DNA from: Dehalobacterium formicoaceticum | Lineage (GTDB): Bacteria; Bacillota; Dehalobacteriia; Dehalobacteriales; Dehalobacteriaceae | Assembly: GCF_002224645.1 (NCBI RefSeq) | Contig: NZ_CP022121.1 | Coordinates: forward strand, 2,176,501-2,240,500 | Reading direction: 5' to 3' | DNA: 64,000 bases | Shown: one piece after another, positions 16,614 to 25,191 of the stretch | How positions within the stretch are numbered: the stretch's first letter is position 1 | How the letters are laid out: every line of letters starts with the position of its first letter | Position numbers and translations under genes: made by a program | Notes under the pieces: generated by a model | Database searches by the model: none | The model's input: the letters and a program-made list of their open reading frames with translations, nothing else | What the model was told of the DNA's origin: nothing

Positions 16614-17627
16614 ATGAAGATAAATAATGAATATAGAAATGTTTTTATTGTAATTATCATCGTATTCATTGCCGGTATTATTATTTCCCTGAGTGTAGGA
16701 AGATATGCCGTTTCTTTTTCAGAGGTCGTAAGGATTCTGATATCCTTTATCTTTCAAACAGAAGGTACCCAGGATTTGGTGGCAGAAGGGGTTGTTTTAA
16801 ACTTAAGATTACCTCGAGTGTTAGGGGCAATTTTAGTAGGCAGTTCTTTAGCCATATCGGGGGCTTGTTATCAAGGAGTTTTTAAAAACCAACTGGTATC
16901 CCCCGATATATTGGGGGTATCCTCGGGAGCGACTGTAGGAGCTGCTATTGCTATTCTCTTAGGCGGAGATCGATTTATGATTCAGATAGGAGCTTTTTTG
17001 GGTGGGATTGCTGCGGTGCTATTAACAATGATGATACCAAAGCTTTTAAAGAATACTTCCACGATGCTGCTGGTATTGTCCGGCATTATTGTGGGCGGAC
17101 TGATGGGATCCATCATTGGTATTATTAAATTTTTAGCAGATCCGGATGAACAGCTGGCGGAAATTGTCTATTGGCAAATGGGGAGTCTGGCTAAGGTTAA
17201 TCTGCCTGATGTTCTTGGTATTTTGCCGATTGTCGTGATTGCTACTGTGATCCTTCTCTCCTTATCATGGCGGATCAATATTTTAACATTAGGGGATCAA
17301 GAGGCTCAATTATCGGGCGTCAATGTAAAGATGATTCGTTCTATTGTAATCATCTGTGCTACCATGTTGACTGCTTCTTCAGTCAGCATCAGCGGAACTA
17401 TTGGTTGGTTGGGATTGGTTATCCCCCATCTGGCAAGGATTTTGATTGGCCCGGATAATGTCAAGGTTTTTCCAATATCTTTGCTGTTGGGTTCAATCTT
17501 TCTGGTTACCATTGATACCTTGGCCAGGGTATTAACTACGGCAGAATTACCATTGAGTATTTTAACAGGTTTGATCGGGGCACCATTTTATTTCTGGATA
17601 CTTTCCAGGCAAAGAGTGAGGTTATAG
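16614..17627 (+). CDS. FecCD/BtuC-type ABC permease
   Basis: This ~337-residue membrane protein has about ten hydrophobic helices. It carries FecCD-family signatures: LRLPRVLGAILVGSSLAISG near residues 60-80, NQLVSPDILGVSSGATVGA, and GTIGWLGLVIPHLARILIGP near the C-terminus. It forms the membrane channel with the following ATPase. The frame could start at GTG 16605 or 16608, but the ATG at 16614 follows a GGTG-containing ribosome site and gives the usual short basic N-terminus. It lies 11 bases after the lipoprotein gene. Confidence 0.9.
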   Translation: MKINNEYRNVFIVIIIVFIAGIIISLSVGRYAVSFSEVVRILISFIFQTEGTQDLVAEGVVLNLRLPRVLGAILVGSSLAISGACYQGVFKNQLVSPDILGVSSGATVGAAIAILLGGDRFMIQIGAFLGGIAAVLLTMMIPKLLKNTSTMLLVLSGIIVGGLMGSIIGIIKFLADPDEQLAEIVYWQMGSLAKVNLPDVLGILPIVVIATVILLSLSWRINILTLGDQEAQLSGVNVKMIRSIVIICATMLTASSVSISGTIGWLGLVIPHLARILIGPDNVKVFPISLLLGSIFLVTIDTLARVLTTAELPLSILTGLIGAPFYFWILSRQRVRL

Positions 17628-17629
17628 CG

Positions 17630-18403
17630 ATGATACTTAAGGTAGAGAATCTATCATATTATTATGATAAGAGTAAAATAATATTTAAAAATGCAAATTT
17701 TTCATTGCATAAGGGAGATATATTGACCATTCTTGGGCCAAATGGCGCAGGAAAATCCACGATGCTGAATTGTCTGACCAACGTATTAAAGCCAAAAAGC
17801 GGACAAATATTAATTGAAGGTCAGAATATTGCAAATATGAATTTCAATGAAATTGCAAGAAAGATTGGATATGTTCCCCAGATACATATCCCCACCTTTG
17901 GTTTTACGGTAACGGAATTTGTGACTATGGGATTAGCGCCAAAGGTTGGCCTTTTTGCAAAGCCAACGAGAAAAGATATCCTCATTGCTGAAGAGATAAT
18001 GGACAAGATGGAGATATATCATTTGAGGAATAAGCCCTATACCCAAATCAGCGGAGGAGAGAGGCAAAAGGCAACCATTGCCAAGGTGCTGGTGCAGGAT
18101 CCTAAAATAATTATTTTAGATGAGCCAACAGCACATCTTGATTTCGGTAATCAACATAAAACGGTGGGGCTGGTGCGAGATTTGGCAAAGGAGGGATACA
18201 CCGTCATCATGACAACCCATCAACCCAATCATGCGATCATGTTAGATAGCCACACAGCTATTATTAATAGCCAAGGGAAGTTTTTATTTGGTAAAACACG
18301 GGATATTGTTTCCGAAGGGATTTTATCTAATATGTACGGAATGGCAATAAAGATGCCCTATGTAGATGAAATTCAACAAAGAATTGTGTGTGCCACCGGA
18401 TAG
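17630..18403 (+). CDS. FecE/BtuD-type ABC ATP-binding protein
   Basis: This 257-residue ATPase powers the importer. It has Walker A GPNGAGKST (residues 36-44), the Q-loop GYVPQIH, the ABC signature ISGGERQKATIAKVL, Walker B IIILDEPTAHLD and the H-loop TTHQPNH. It begins 3 bases after the permease stop and is the last gene of the riboswitch operon. The C-terminus is of the length usual for FecE-like proteins. No terminator is obvious within the next 40 bases. Confidence 0.93.
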   Translation: MILKVENLSYYYDKSKIIFKNANFSLHKGDILTILGPNGAGKSTMLNCLTNVLKPKSGQILIEGQNIANMNFNEIARKIGYVPQIHIPTFGFTVTEFVTMGLAPKVGLFAKPTRKDILIAEEIMDKMEIYHLRNKPYTQISGGERQKATIAKVLVQDPKIIILDEPTAHLDFGNQHKTVGLVRDLAKEGYTVIMTTHQPNHAIMLDSHTAIINSQGKFLFGKTRDIVSEGILSNMYGMAIKMPYVDEIQQRIVCATG

Positions 18404-18443
18404 TAAACTCAGAAAAAAGTAATGTTAAATATTGCAATAGTTA

Positions 18444-18698
18444 CTACCGATACTGTACATATTCCATAAATCGTTGTACAGCTAATGATGCAGATTTTTT
18501 ATCTCTCAAAGCAAGGCCAATATTCCTGTATGCCGGCACATCCAACTCTTTTTGTACGATACGGTAAGGCGCACGCTTCAGAATCAACTGCGGCAGGATA
18601 CTTATCCCAAGTCCGCTTTCGACCATGGACATGATGGCGTAATTTGACCGACTATCTTCAAGCGGGGACAACAAGTAAAGACATCCATGCAAGAGCAA
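18444..18698 (-). pseudogene. LysR-family regulator, C-terminal remnant
   Basis: The frame encodes only the last third of a LysR effector domain: SNYAIMSMVESGLGISILPQ, then LILKRAPYRIVQKEL and a typical C-terminus. No HTH region is found upstream on the minus strand, where a gene for a flavin/PNPOx-type protein follows instead. A nested stem-loop at 18682-18718 marks the breakpoint. This is a truncated, presumably dead gene. Confidence 0.7.
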
Positions 18699-18718
18699 AA
18701 ATGCTCAAGCGCGGATGG
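18682..18718. repeat. Nested stem-loop at the lysR remnant breakpoint
   Basis: An outer CATCC/GGATG arm encloses an inner GAGCA-AAAA-TGCTC hairpin. There is no T-run, so it is not a good terminator. It may be the scar or end of a lost element. Confidence 0.35.
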
Positions 18719-18776
18719 CCTTTTGCTTACTGATTAAAAAAGGATTCTGCTACGTTGAGTCTTTTTAATTCCTTTA

Positions 18777-19250
18777 TTATTTATAGTATTTTCCTGTTAT
18801 TTCTGTCAAATCAATCCGTATTACTGCTGTACCTTTAACCATATTGTTTGGGAGTTCACTGTTGACTAAATGCGGCGTGTACTTTTTCACGATTTCCTTT
18901 AAGACGCTGCTTTTTTCCTCAATATTGTCAACAAGTTTCGCAATGCCGGAAATAATCACACTTTCGTATTCTGTATTGGTATTACATGGGTTTCCATTTG
19001 GATCTAACAACAACTTTTCCATTTCATAAACACAGAATCCTACTCTTGCGTCATTAGAGATATTGTCAATCTTTTTCCCTTTAGGAAGCCCATGAGCAAA
19101 GATTGCATTTTTATAATAAACAAAATGTATCGGGATAATATATGGGGTTCCATCAGAATTCAAGGTTGCTAAGCTACCTGTTTGTGAACATCCGAGTAAT
19201 TGGTGTATCTGTTCCTCGGATAGTTGGTGAGTTTTCATTCGATACTGCAT
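18777..19250 (-). CDS. Pyridoxamine 5'-phosphate oxidase-like flavin protein (NimA-like)
   Basis: This 157-residue split-barrel protein resembles the NimA/PNPOx-like family, whose members bind FMN, haem or F420 and reduce small molecules. Visible features are QTGSLATLNSDGTPYIIPIH near residues 28-47, FAHGLPKGKKIDNISND and VGFCVYE, which form the flavin-binding barrel in relatives. The ATG at 19250 has an AAGGAGA site about 10 bases upstream. A MocR-family regulator is encoded upstream on the same strand, separated by a terminator, and may control it. The substrate is unknown; nitroimidazole reduction is only one possibility. Confidence 0.8.
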   Translation of the reverse strand: MQYRMKTHQLSEEQIHQLLGCSQTGSLATLNSDGTPYIIPIHFVYYKNAIFAHGLPKGKKIDNISNDARVGFCVYEMEKLLLDPNGNPCNTNTEYESVIISGIAKLVDNIEEKSSVLKEIVKKYTPHLVNSELPNNMVKGTAVIRIDLTEITGKYYK

Positions 19251-19299
19251 AATATAATATTCTCCTTATCATCGTAATTTTTATTTTACATTACCACAA

Positions 19300-19331
19300 A
19301 ACCGGCTCTGTTGTAAGAGCCGGTTTTGATG
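19300..19331 (-). terminator. Terminator between MocR gene and PNPOx-like gene
   Basis: A near-perfect stem (AAAACCGGCTC / GAGCCGGTTTT) with a short TGTTGTAA loop lies just beyond the stop of the minus-strand MocR gene. U-rich flanks on both strands would let it act in either direction. Confidence 0.8.
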
Positions 19332-19351
19332 TGATTTCAGGATACAGTTGA

Positions 19352-20761
19352 TTAGCTAAACCAAGCCTTTGATAAAACTTTTACAGCCTTTGGGATATCA
19401 TCCTCTGAAATCATACCATATCCCAAAACAAGAGCGTTATTACTATAATTATCTTTATTTAGCCAAAATGGGGATACCGGGCAAACCTTTACTTTATCTT
19501 GAAGTGCTTTTCGGGTAAGATCTTCTTCCCGCTGTCCATCCAAGAATTCCAGAAGAATATGCAATCCGGCTTGATGCCCGTGAATTCGAACCTTATCTCC
19601 AATAGTATCTTTGATTGCATGGATCAATATATCATGTTTCTTTTTATGGGCTAAACAAATTTTTCGCACATGCTTTTCCCAATGCCCATCAGCTATAAAT
19701 TTGGCCATAATTCTTTGTTCTATTAGAGGAACAGTACATTGGTAACCAATAAACTTTTCTTCATATTTTTTTAGTAGCCATTCTGGTAATATCAAGTATG
19801 CCATACGCAGTCCGGGGGAGAGACATTTAGAAAATGTACCGACATACACGACTCGTTCGTTTTCATCAATAGATTGGAGTGAGGGAATTGGTCGCCCATT
19901 ATAGCGGAATTCACTATCGTAATCATCTTCAATAATGATATTGCCGCCCTCCTGTGCCCAGTTTAACAATTGAATTCGTTTATGAATTGGCATAACAGCG
20001 CCCATAGGGAACTGATGAGATGGCGCAATATGTACCATCCTTGCTGATGATAAGGAAAGATCATTGATTCCAATTCCATCCTCATAAACAGGTATCGGTA
20101 ATATTTCAAACCCATTACTGCGGAAAATAATACTGGCTCCATTATAGCATGGTTCCTCCATAGCAACCTGTTTTTTAGCATATGGAAATATCTTTATCAT
20201 GATTTCAAGAGCGGATTGTGTGCCGCTGCATATTACAATCTGTTCGGGTCGACAATTTACGCCGCGACTGTGATACAAATATTCTTTCAGTTGAATCCGT
20301 AGTTCAATATCTCCTTTTACATCGCCATAGCTATGAACCTGTTGAGTATCCGTGCCATCCAATACATCGGTTAAATACTTTCTCCAAAGCTTATTAGGAA
20401 AGTTTACAGCATCAAGATTCCCATGTTGAAAATTATACTTAATACTTTCCATTCCATGATTGGAATCAACTACTGTAGTTTTATGTTTAGATAGCCGTTC
20501 TGATGGTTTTGGGTTGAGGTCAAATTGCAGGTTGTTAACTACATAGCCAGAACTTGGTACGTTTGTGAGGTATCCCTCCAATACTAATTGAGTATAGGCA
20601 TTTTCAACTGTATTACGCCCAATTTGCAACTCTTTCGCTAATACCCTTGTCGATGTTATTTTGGTTCCAATAGGTAATTTCCCCATAAGAATATCCTGTT
20701 TTATCTGTTCGTAAATCTGCTGATAAACTGGTTGTTGGCTACTATGATTGACTTGTAGCAT
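19352..20761 (-). CDS. MocR/GntR-family regulator with aminotransferase-like domain
   Basis: This ~469-residue protein joins a GntR winged HTH (residues ~8-72, with TSTRVLAKELQIGRNTVENA) to a fold-type I aminotransferase-like domain (~110-465). PLP-site signatures include IIIEDDYDSEFRY and VGTFSKCLSPGLRMAY, with the likely PLP lysine in TFSK. MocR proteins such as PdxR sense PLP or amino compounds. The ATG at 20761 is preferred over the upstream one because GGAGG lies 8 bases before it. The downstream PNPOx-like gene is a plausible target. The gene is divergent from yedE across ~280 bases. Confidence 0.9.
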   Translation of the reverse strand: MLQVNHSSQQPVYQQIYEQIKQDILMGKLPIGTKITSTRVLAKELQIGRNTVENAYTQLVLEGYLTNVPSSGYVVNNLQFDLNPKPSERLSKHKTTVVDSNHGMESIKYNFQHGNLDAVNFPNKLWRKYLTDVLDGTDTQQVHSYGDVKGDIELRIQLKEYLYHSRGVNCRPEQIVICSGTQSALEIMIKIFPYAKKQVAMEEPCYNGASIIFRSNGFEILPIPVYEDGIGINDLSLSSARMVHIAPSHQFPMGAVMPIHKRIQLLNWAQEGGNIIIEDDYDSEFRYNGRPIPSLQSIDENERVVYVGTFSKCLSPGLRMAYLILPEWLLKKYEEKFIGYQCTVPLIEQRIMAKFIADGHWEKHVRKICLAHKKKHDILIHAIKDTIGDKVRIHGHQAGLHILLEFLDGQREEDLTRKALQDKVKVCPVSPFWLNKDNYSNNALVLGYGMISEDDIPKAVKVLSKAWFS

Positions 20762-21042
20762 TTTCACTTCCTCCATTTATATGCCCCTAATTACGAGGCA
20801 AAACCAAACTGTATCCTATAAAAACATAATAATAGAATATATGCAGTATACCAATTTGCGTGTATGCTGTCTATAAATTTCAATGATTAACTATTTTTAT
20901 CAGCAAAATTATACAATAAAATCATTCTATTTCAACATTGAATATTTTGGTAGTAGAATCATATGTAGCAGTTTATAGTAAAATTTAGGCGCTTTATTAT
21001 GATTCTGCACATTAAATCAGGAAAGGTGGTTATTGACAAAGA

Positions 21043-22125
21043 ATGAAAAATGTATTTGCTACTAAACAGGGTATCATCGGAGTTGGTATAGTTATTGGTA
21101 TTTTAGCGCCATTATTACAGTTTTGGGGGAACCCGGCCAACATGGGTATTTGCGTGGCCTGCTTTTTGCGGGATATCACAGGGGCTTTAGGTTTGCATCA
21201 AGCCCCCGTGGTGCAGTATATGCGCCCGGAAATTATCGGTTTTGTCCTGGGGTCTTTTGCTGCTGCATATCTTTTTAAAGAATTCAGACCGCGCCTAGGG
21301 TCTGCACCTTTGGTTCGCTTTGTACTTGGTTTTTTCGCCATGATCGGAGCCTTGATCTTCCTGGGTTGCCCCTGGCGGGCATTGCTGCGTCTGGCCGGCG
21401 GCGACTTCAATGCTATTTTGGGGTTGCTAGGGTTGGGCGTAGGTATTTGGATTGGCACCTTGTTTCTTAAAACCGGATATAATTTAGGAGCCAGCCATAA
21501 GACCTATACCTCCGTAGGGTGGATTTTCCCCATCATTATGCTCAGTTTTCTTATCTTGATGTTCTTCAATCCTCAGATCCCGGGGGAAGGGAAAAGCGGA
21601 ATTATTAACTACAGTGTAGAAGGACCGGGATCTCTCCATGCACCTTTGATCATTTCTCTTGTCGCAGGCCTGGCCATTGGCTTTGTCGCGCAAAGGAGCC
21701 GTTTTTGTACTATGGGAGCCATACGTGACCTGGTTTTATTCAAACAGACCCATCTTTTCATGGGCATCGTAAGTCTGGCCGTGACAGCCTTTGTCGTTAA
21801 CCTGATTCTCGGTCAGTTTCATCCCGGGTTTGCCAATCAGCCCGTTGCCCATACCATGCACATCTGGAATTTTTCCGGCATGGTTCTGGCAGGCTTGGCT
21901 TTTGCCCTTGCCGGCGGCTGCCCCGGCCGTCAGCTCTTTTTATCAGGTGAGGGAGATGGGGATGCCGCCGTATTTGTCATCGGTATGGTCGTCGGTGCCG
22001 CCTTTGCCCACAACTTCGGACTGGCCAGTTCTGCTGCCGGCGTCACATCCGGGGGTATCATTGCGCTCTTTATCGGTTTGGCAGCTTGCCTGCTCATTGG
22101 ATTTACCATGAGAGAAGCGGTATAA
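21043..22125 (+). CDS. yedE: YedE-family selenium/sulfur transporter
   Basis: This 360-residue integral membrane protein has about ten helices in two YeeE/YedE repeats. Each repeat carries a conserved Cys motif: ANMGICVACFLRD with FLGCPWRALLR in the first half, and QRSRFCTMGAIRD with AGGCPGRQLF in the second. These cysteines are thought to pass a thiolate or selenide-bearing group across the membrane. It opens a co-directional set with TusA-like, DUF3343, YjeF-like and MoaE-like genes. Sets like this accompany selenium-dependent molybdenum hydroxylases. The GC content is higher than in the genes before it. Confidence 0.9.
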   Translation: MKNVFATKQGIIGVGIVIGILAPLLQFWGNPANMGICVACFLRDITGALGLHQAPVVQYMRPEIIGFVLGSFAAAYLFKEFRPRLGSAPLVRFVLGFFAMIGALIFLGCPWRALLRLAGGDFNAILGLLGLGVGIWIGTLFLKTGYNLGASHKTYTSVGWIFPIIMLSFLILMFFNPQIPGEGKSGIINYSVEGPGSLHAPLIISLVAGLAIGFVAQRSRFCTMGAIRDLVLFKQTHLFMGIVSLAVTAFVVNLILGQFHPGFANQPVAHTMHIWNFSGMVLAGLAFALAGGCPGRQLFLSGEGDGDAAVFVIGMVVGAAFAHNFGLASSAAGVTSGGIIALFIGLAACLLIGFTMREAV

Positions 22126-22156
22126 GCGGTATAATAGGAATAGGAGGGATTTAGAT

Positions 22157-22378
22157 ATGAGCAATACGATTGATGTCAGAGGACTTTCCTGTCCCCAGCC
22201 TGTGATCATGACCCTGAACGCCATCAAAAAAACCAAGGACGGCGAGCTTGTGGTTTTGGTAGACACAGATACGGCTAAGGAGAATGTCAGCCGCGCCTCC
22301 CAGTCCCAGGGCTGGATGGCGTCAGATATTCAAGCAGAAGGCGATGGTTACAGGATTGTTTTAAGAAAGGAAAATTAA
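22157..22378 (+). CDS. TusA/YedF-type sulfurtransferase-like carrier
   Basis: This 73-residue protein has the TusA fold signature: DVRGLSCPQPVIMTLNAI, with the CPxP cysteine at C12. TusA-like proteins carry a persulfide, and the YedF subgroup is linked to selenium metabolism. The AGGAGGG ribosome site is strong. It lies between yedE and the DUF3343 gene (1-base gap after its stop), which fits handing sulfur or selenium from the transporter to a cofactor-maturation step. YedF proper has an extra C-terminal domain that is absent here; the next gene may supply a related function. Confidence 0.88.
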   Translation: MSNTIDVRGLSCPQPVIMTLNAIKKTKDGELVVLVDTDTAKENVSRASQSQGWMASDIQAEGDGYRIVLRKEN

Positions 22379-22379
22379 C

Positions 22380-22925
22380 ATGTTTAAAGGTTTTGGCAAA
22401 AAGAAAGGCAAACCTGATTGGGAAAACCGGGATCGGGGTATTCTCGTTTTTGAAAATACCGGCGATGTCATCAGAGCAGAAAACGTTTTAAAGGCGAAGG
22501 GCTGGAATATCAGGGTCATGGGGCCGCCTCCGGAGATACGCACCGGCTGCGACCTGGTCATAGAATTTCCCCTCATCGAAGAGCTGGCAGTTATGAGAAA
22601 TCTTACCGAGGTGCGGATCAAACCGGTACAGGTTGTCCCGGTGAGTAGTGCTTTATTGGAGCCGGTTGATCTTCTGCAGGTAAAGGAATTCGATAAATAT
22701 GGTAAATATCTGATGGTACGGGCCGCTAACATGAAGATCACCGTTGATCGGGACACCTTGCTAATCGTAAATATATCGGGAGGGGGATGCCCCGACGTTC
22801 CTTACTTGGCGGGGCAAATGGTAAACCGGCACCTCCATGAAGCGCCCAAGCCCAAGGATATCGGGCACACCCTCTGTGCCTATGCCCTTCAGATTGCCTA
22901 TGATCGGATGGTGGAAATATGCTAG
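22380..22925 (+). CDS. DUF3343-domain protein, putative Se/S carrier
   Basis: This 181-residue protein has an N-terminal DUF3343 domain (residues ~18-90), with GILVFENTGDVIRAENVLKA and a cysteine in IRTGCDLVIEF. A C-terminal region follows with ISGGGCPDVPYLAGQM and HTLCAYALQIAYD, adding two more cysteines. DUF3343 proteins occur with YedE/YedF and selenium-dependent hydroxylases and are described as putative Se/S carriers; this is association, not proven chemistry. The start follows the TusA-like stop directly and its 3' end overlaps the next gene by 7 bases. Confidence 0.8.
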   Translation: MFKGFGKKKGKPDWENRDRGILVFENTGDVIRAENVLKAKGWNIRVMGPPPEIRTGCDLVIEFPLIEELAVMRNLTEVRIKPVQVVPVSSALLEPVDLLQVKEFDKYGKYLMVRAANMKITVDRDTLLIVNISGGGCPDVPYLAGQMVNRHLHEAPKPKDIGHTLCAYALQIAYDRMVEIC

Positions 22926-23800
22926 GTATCGTAGGCACTATCCCAGATGAAAATTTTCCTCTGATCACCGGAACGGTCCGGCTGGAAGAGGACCATATTA
23001 TTATTGACAACCATTCCGTTCATGTGAACAGGGGGACTCCGGCGCTGATCGCGGCCGCGGTTAAAACCCTGAAATACATAAATCAGCCTGATCCTTACTG
23101 TTATTTGGTAGGAGATATCGGCACCGGGGAGGGGAGTGTGCATCTTTATCAGCACCTGGCAGCCAATATCATGGAGACACCCTGTAATGCTTTGGTCTTT
23201 CACTACTTTCAGCCAGAAGTCCGTTTATTTAAGAAAGTGATTGCTGCCATAGCCAAAATGCCAGACAAGCCTATTTTAATCGCGGATGCAGGTTTTATGT
23301 ATGTAGCCAAAATGGGCGGGGATGCCCCGTTTTTTGATTTATTTACACCGGACGCGGGGGAGCTTGCTTATTTAGCTGACGAAAAAGCGCCTCATCCCTT
23401 CTATACCAGAGGATTTATTCTCCATGAAGACAACCTGGTTCCGGAGCTGATTAAAAGGGCCTATCAACATCATAATGCGGCCGCGCATCTCCTTGTTAAA
23501 GGAGCAAAAGATTATGTCGCCGATGAAAATGGGATTATCTCGGTCATAGACGAACCTGTTGAGGAAGCTCTGGAAGCCATCGGCGGTACCGGGGATACAC
23601 TGACGGGGATTGTCTCGGCCCTGGTTGCTTCCGGTATGGAGATCAAGGAAGCATCAGCCAAGGCGGCCAGGATTAACCGTTTAGCCGGCTTTTATGCCAG
23701 GCCGACACCGGCCACACAAATCTATGATATAATTAAGCAAATTCCCAGAGCCCTGGATGAAGTGTTGGGTGACGATTCTTGGGGCGAGATTATTTTGTAA
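22919..23800 (+). CDS. YjeF C-terminal-like (ribokinase-fold) protein
   Basis: This 293-residue protein resembles the ribokinase-like NAD(P)HX dehydratase domain. PDAGELAYLADE matches the PHPGE-type motif and EAIGGTGDTLTGIVSALVASG matches the catalytic GTGD loop. The usual YjeF epimerase domain is absent. Homologues of this shape sit in selenium/molybdenum clusters, where a nucleotide- or cofactor-related role is suspected but unproven. The start overlaps the DUF3343 gene by 7 bases and the next gene begins 16 bases after the stop, so it is part of the yedE operon. Confidence 0.75.
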   Translation: MLGIVGTIPDENFPLITGTVRLEEDHIIIDNHSVHVNRGTPALIAAAVKTLKYINQPDPYCYLVGDIGTGEGSVHLYQHLAANIMETPCNALVFHYFQPEVRLFKKVIAAIAKMPDKPILIADAGFMYVAKMGGDAPFFDLFTPDAGELAYLADEKAPHPFYTRGFILHEDNLVPELIKRAYQHHNAAAHLLVKGAKDYVADENGIISVIDEPVEEALEAIGGTGDTLTGIVSALVASGMEIKEASAKAARINRLAGFYARPTPATQIYDIIKQIPRALDEVLGDDSWGEIIL

Positions 23801-23815
23801 GGAGCTGATAAATTA

Positions 23816-24229
23816 ATGAACAATGAAAAGGCAAAAAAAATACCGCCGTCTATTGATGAATGGCTCAAAGAAGCAAAAGCAGATCCCAGAGCAGGGGAAG
23901 AAGGGATGTTTTTAGTTCATAACGGCATTGTACGCCAGACACCGAAAGCTCAGGTGAGGCAAGGGATTGATGACGGTTCTTTGGTCAAAGGTTTGGAATT
24001 TTCTTATGATCAACTGAAAGTGGAAGAGGTGATCAGGGAAACTTATCAAATGCCGGGGATCTTCTATATCAAGGTGTGGCTTAACGAAGGACAGCTAGAG
24101 GTGGGTGACGATATCATGTATGTTTTGATCGGCGGTGATATCAGACCTCATGTCATTGATGGATTGCAGTTTTTGGTTGGGAAAATTAAATCGGAATGTG
24201 TCACGGAAGTAGAAATAAAATCGAAGTAA
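23816..24229 (+). CDS. MoaE-like protein (molybdopterin synthase large subunit family)
   Basis: This 137-residue protein resembles MoaE: MFLVHNGIVRQTPKAQVRQG near residues 28-47, FYIKVWLNEGQLEVGDDIMYV, and a final strand. MoaE with MoaD builds the dithiolene of molybdopterin. The usual C-terminal catalytic Lys-rich segment (as in PIWKxE) is only weakly matched by ECVTEVEIKSK, so the protein may be a divergent MoaE with another role in the selenium-molybdenum cofactor. No moaD lies next to it. An AAGGAGC ribosome site precedes the ATG. Confidence 0.7.
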   Translation: MNNEKAKKIPPSIDEWLKEAKADPRAGEEGMFLVHNGIVRQTPKAQVRQGIDDGSLVKGLEFSYDQLKVEEVIRETYQMPGIFYIKVWLNEGQLEVGDDIMYVLIGGDIRPHVIDGLQFLVGKIKSECVTEVEIKSK

Positions 24230-24663
24230 AATCGAAGTAAAATAGATATTTTTCAGTGTCGGACAGTTCTCTTTCCGTGGCTTTGTGCTAAAAAATTTGC
24301 CAGCTGCATTCGATAGAGTTATTTTTCCATGAGTAATAAATCAGGCAATAAATTTATTTAAAGCAAATTAAAAAAGCATCTCATACTCCACGGTGTCATA
24401 GGGACATTTTCTAAACCGTGGTGCAGTGGGTGGTATGTATCGGCAGGCAGTGAATATTCGCTGTCTGCCGTTTACTGTTATGCTATTTCTCTTTCCAGAT
24501 CGCGTTCCTTTTTTGAAATTGTGGTCTGGATTTCTTTGTTGGCTATCTGTGCAGTGTAAAGTAGACAATTGATGCAAGCTATTTATAAAAATAACACCAA
24601 GGAATTTTTTAAAAATGAGACTTTTTGGATTAGCCAATCGTGTTATATGTAGGAGGTGAGTTG
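24230..24663. other. Intergenic region with partial terminator repeat
   Basis: No convincing gene is seen. Bases 24329-24384 (CATGAGTAATAAATCAGGCA … AAAAAGCATCTCAT) match 54738-54804, where they end in a full terminator. Here the second hairpin arm is missing. An AGGAGG site at 24650 belongs to the sigma-factor gene. Confidence 0.5.
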
Positions 24664-25191
24664 ATGGGAGACAATTCTTTGTTGCGTACGGATAAAGAAT
24701 TGGCTGAAATGTACCAGCGGAATGTAAATAGAGTTTATAAGTTGTGCTATATATACTTGAAAAACGCTGTTGATGCAGAGGACGCCGTTCAATCTGTATT
24801 CCTAAAGCTGCTACAATCAAATGTATATTTTAATGACTACGAACACGAAAAGGCGTGGTTCATCACAACAACAAAAAACTATTGCAAAGATATCCTTAAA
24901 TCTTGGTGGAAACGACAACGTGTTGATTTTGAAACCCTGCCGGATATTGCTTCGCAAGATAAAGATAAGCAGGAGAAAGAAATAATTGCAAAGCTTCTTG
25001 CTCTCCCCGAAAAATACAGGGTGGTTTTACATCTTTATTATTTGGAAGATTATTCGGTAAAGGAAATAGCAAAGATTTTAGGGCGCAACGAAAGCACTAT
25101 CCGGTCACAACTGCAAAGGGGCCGTGAAAAACTCAAAATTGATTTAGGAGGTAAAGATCTTGAACAAAAAAGTTGCGAACAGAATATCTGA
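24664..25191 (+). CDS. RNA polymerase sigma-70 family factor (ECF-type)
   Basis: This ~175-residue factor has region 2 (residues ~12-80, with YLKNAVDAEDAVQSVFLKLL) and region 4 (~110-165, with LPEKYRVVLHLYYLEDYSVK then EIAKILGRNESTIRSQLQRG). It has no region 1.1 or 3, as in ECF factors. The frame is open from 24640, but the ATG at 24664 has AGGAGG 8 bases upstream. The 3' end overlaps the next gene, a membrane-anchored DUF4179 protein that probably acts as its anti-sigma partner. Confidence 0.92.
   Translation: MGDNSLLRTDKELAEMYQRNVNRVYKLCYIYLKNAVDAEDAVQSVFLKLLQSNVYFNDYEHEKAWFITTTKNYCKDILKSWWKRQRVDFETLPDIASQDKDKQEKEIIAKLLALPEKYRVVLHLYYLEDYSVKEIAKILGRNESTIRSQLQRGREKLKIDLGGKDLEQKSCEQNI

Noticed and set aside
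24368-24820. 150-codon open frame on the minus strand before the sigma-factor gene
   Set aside because: It overlaps the sigma factor start and its upstream region, has no ribosome site, and its sequence is not protein-like.
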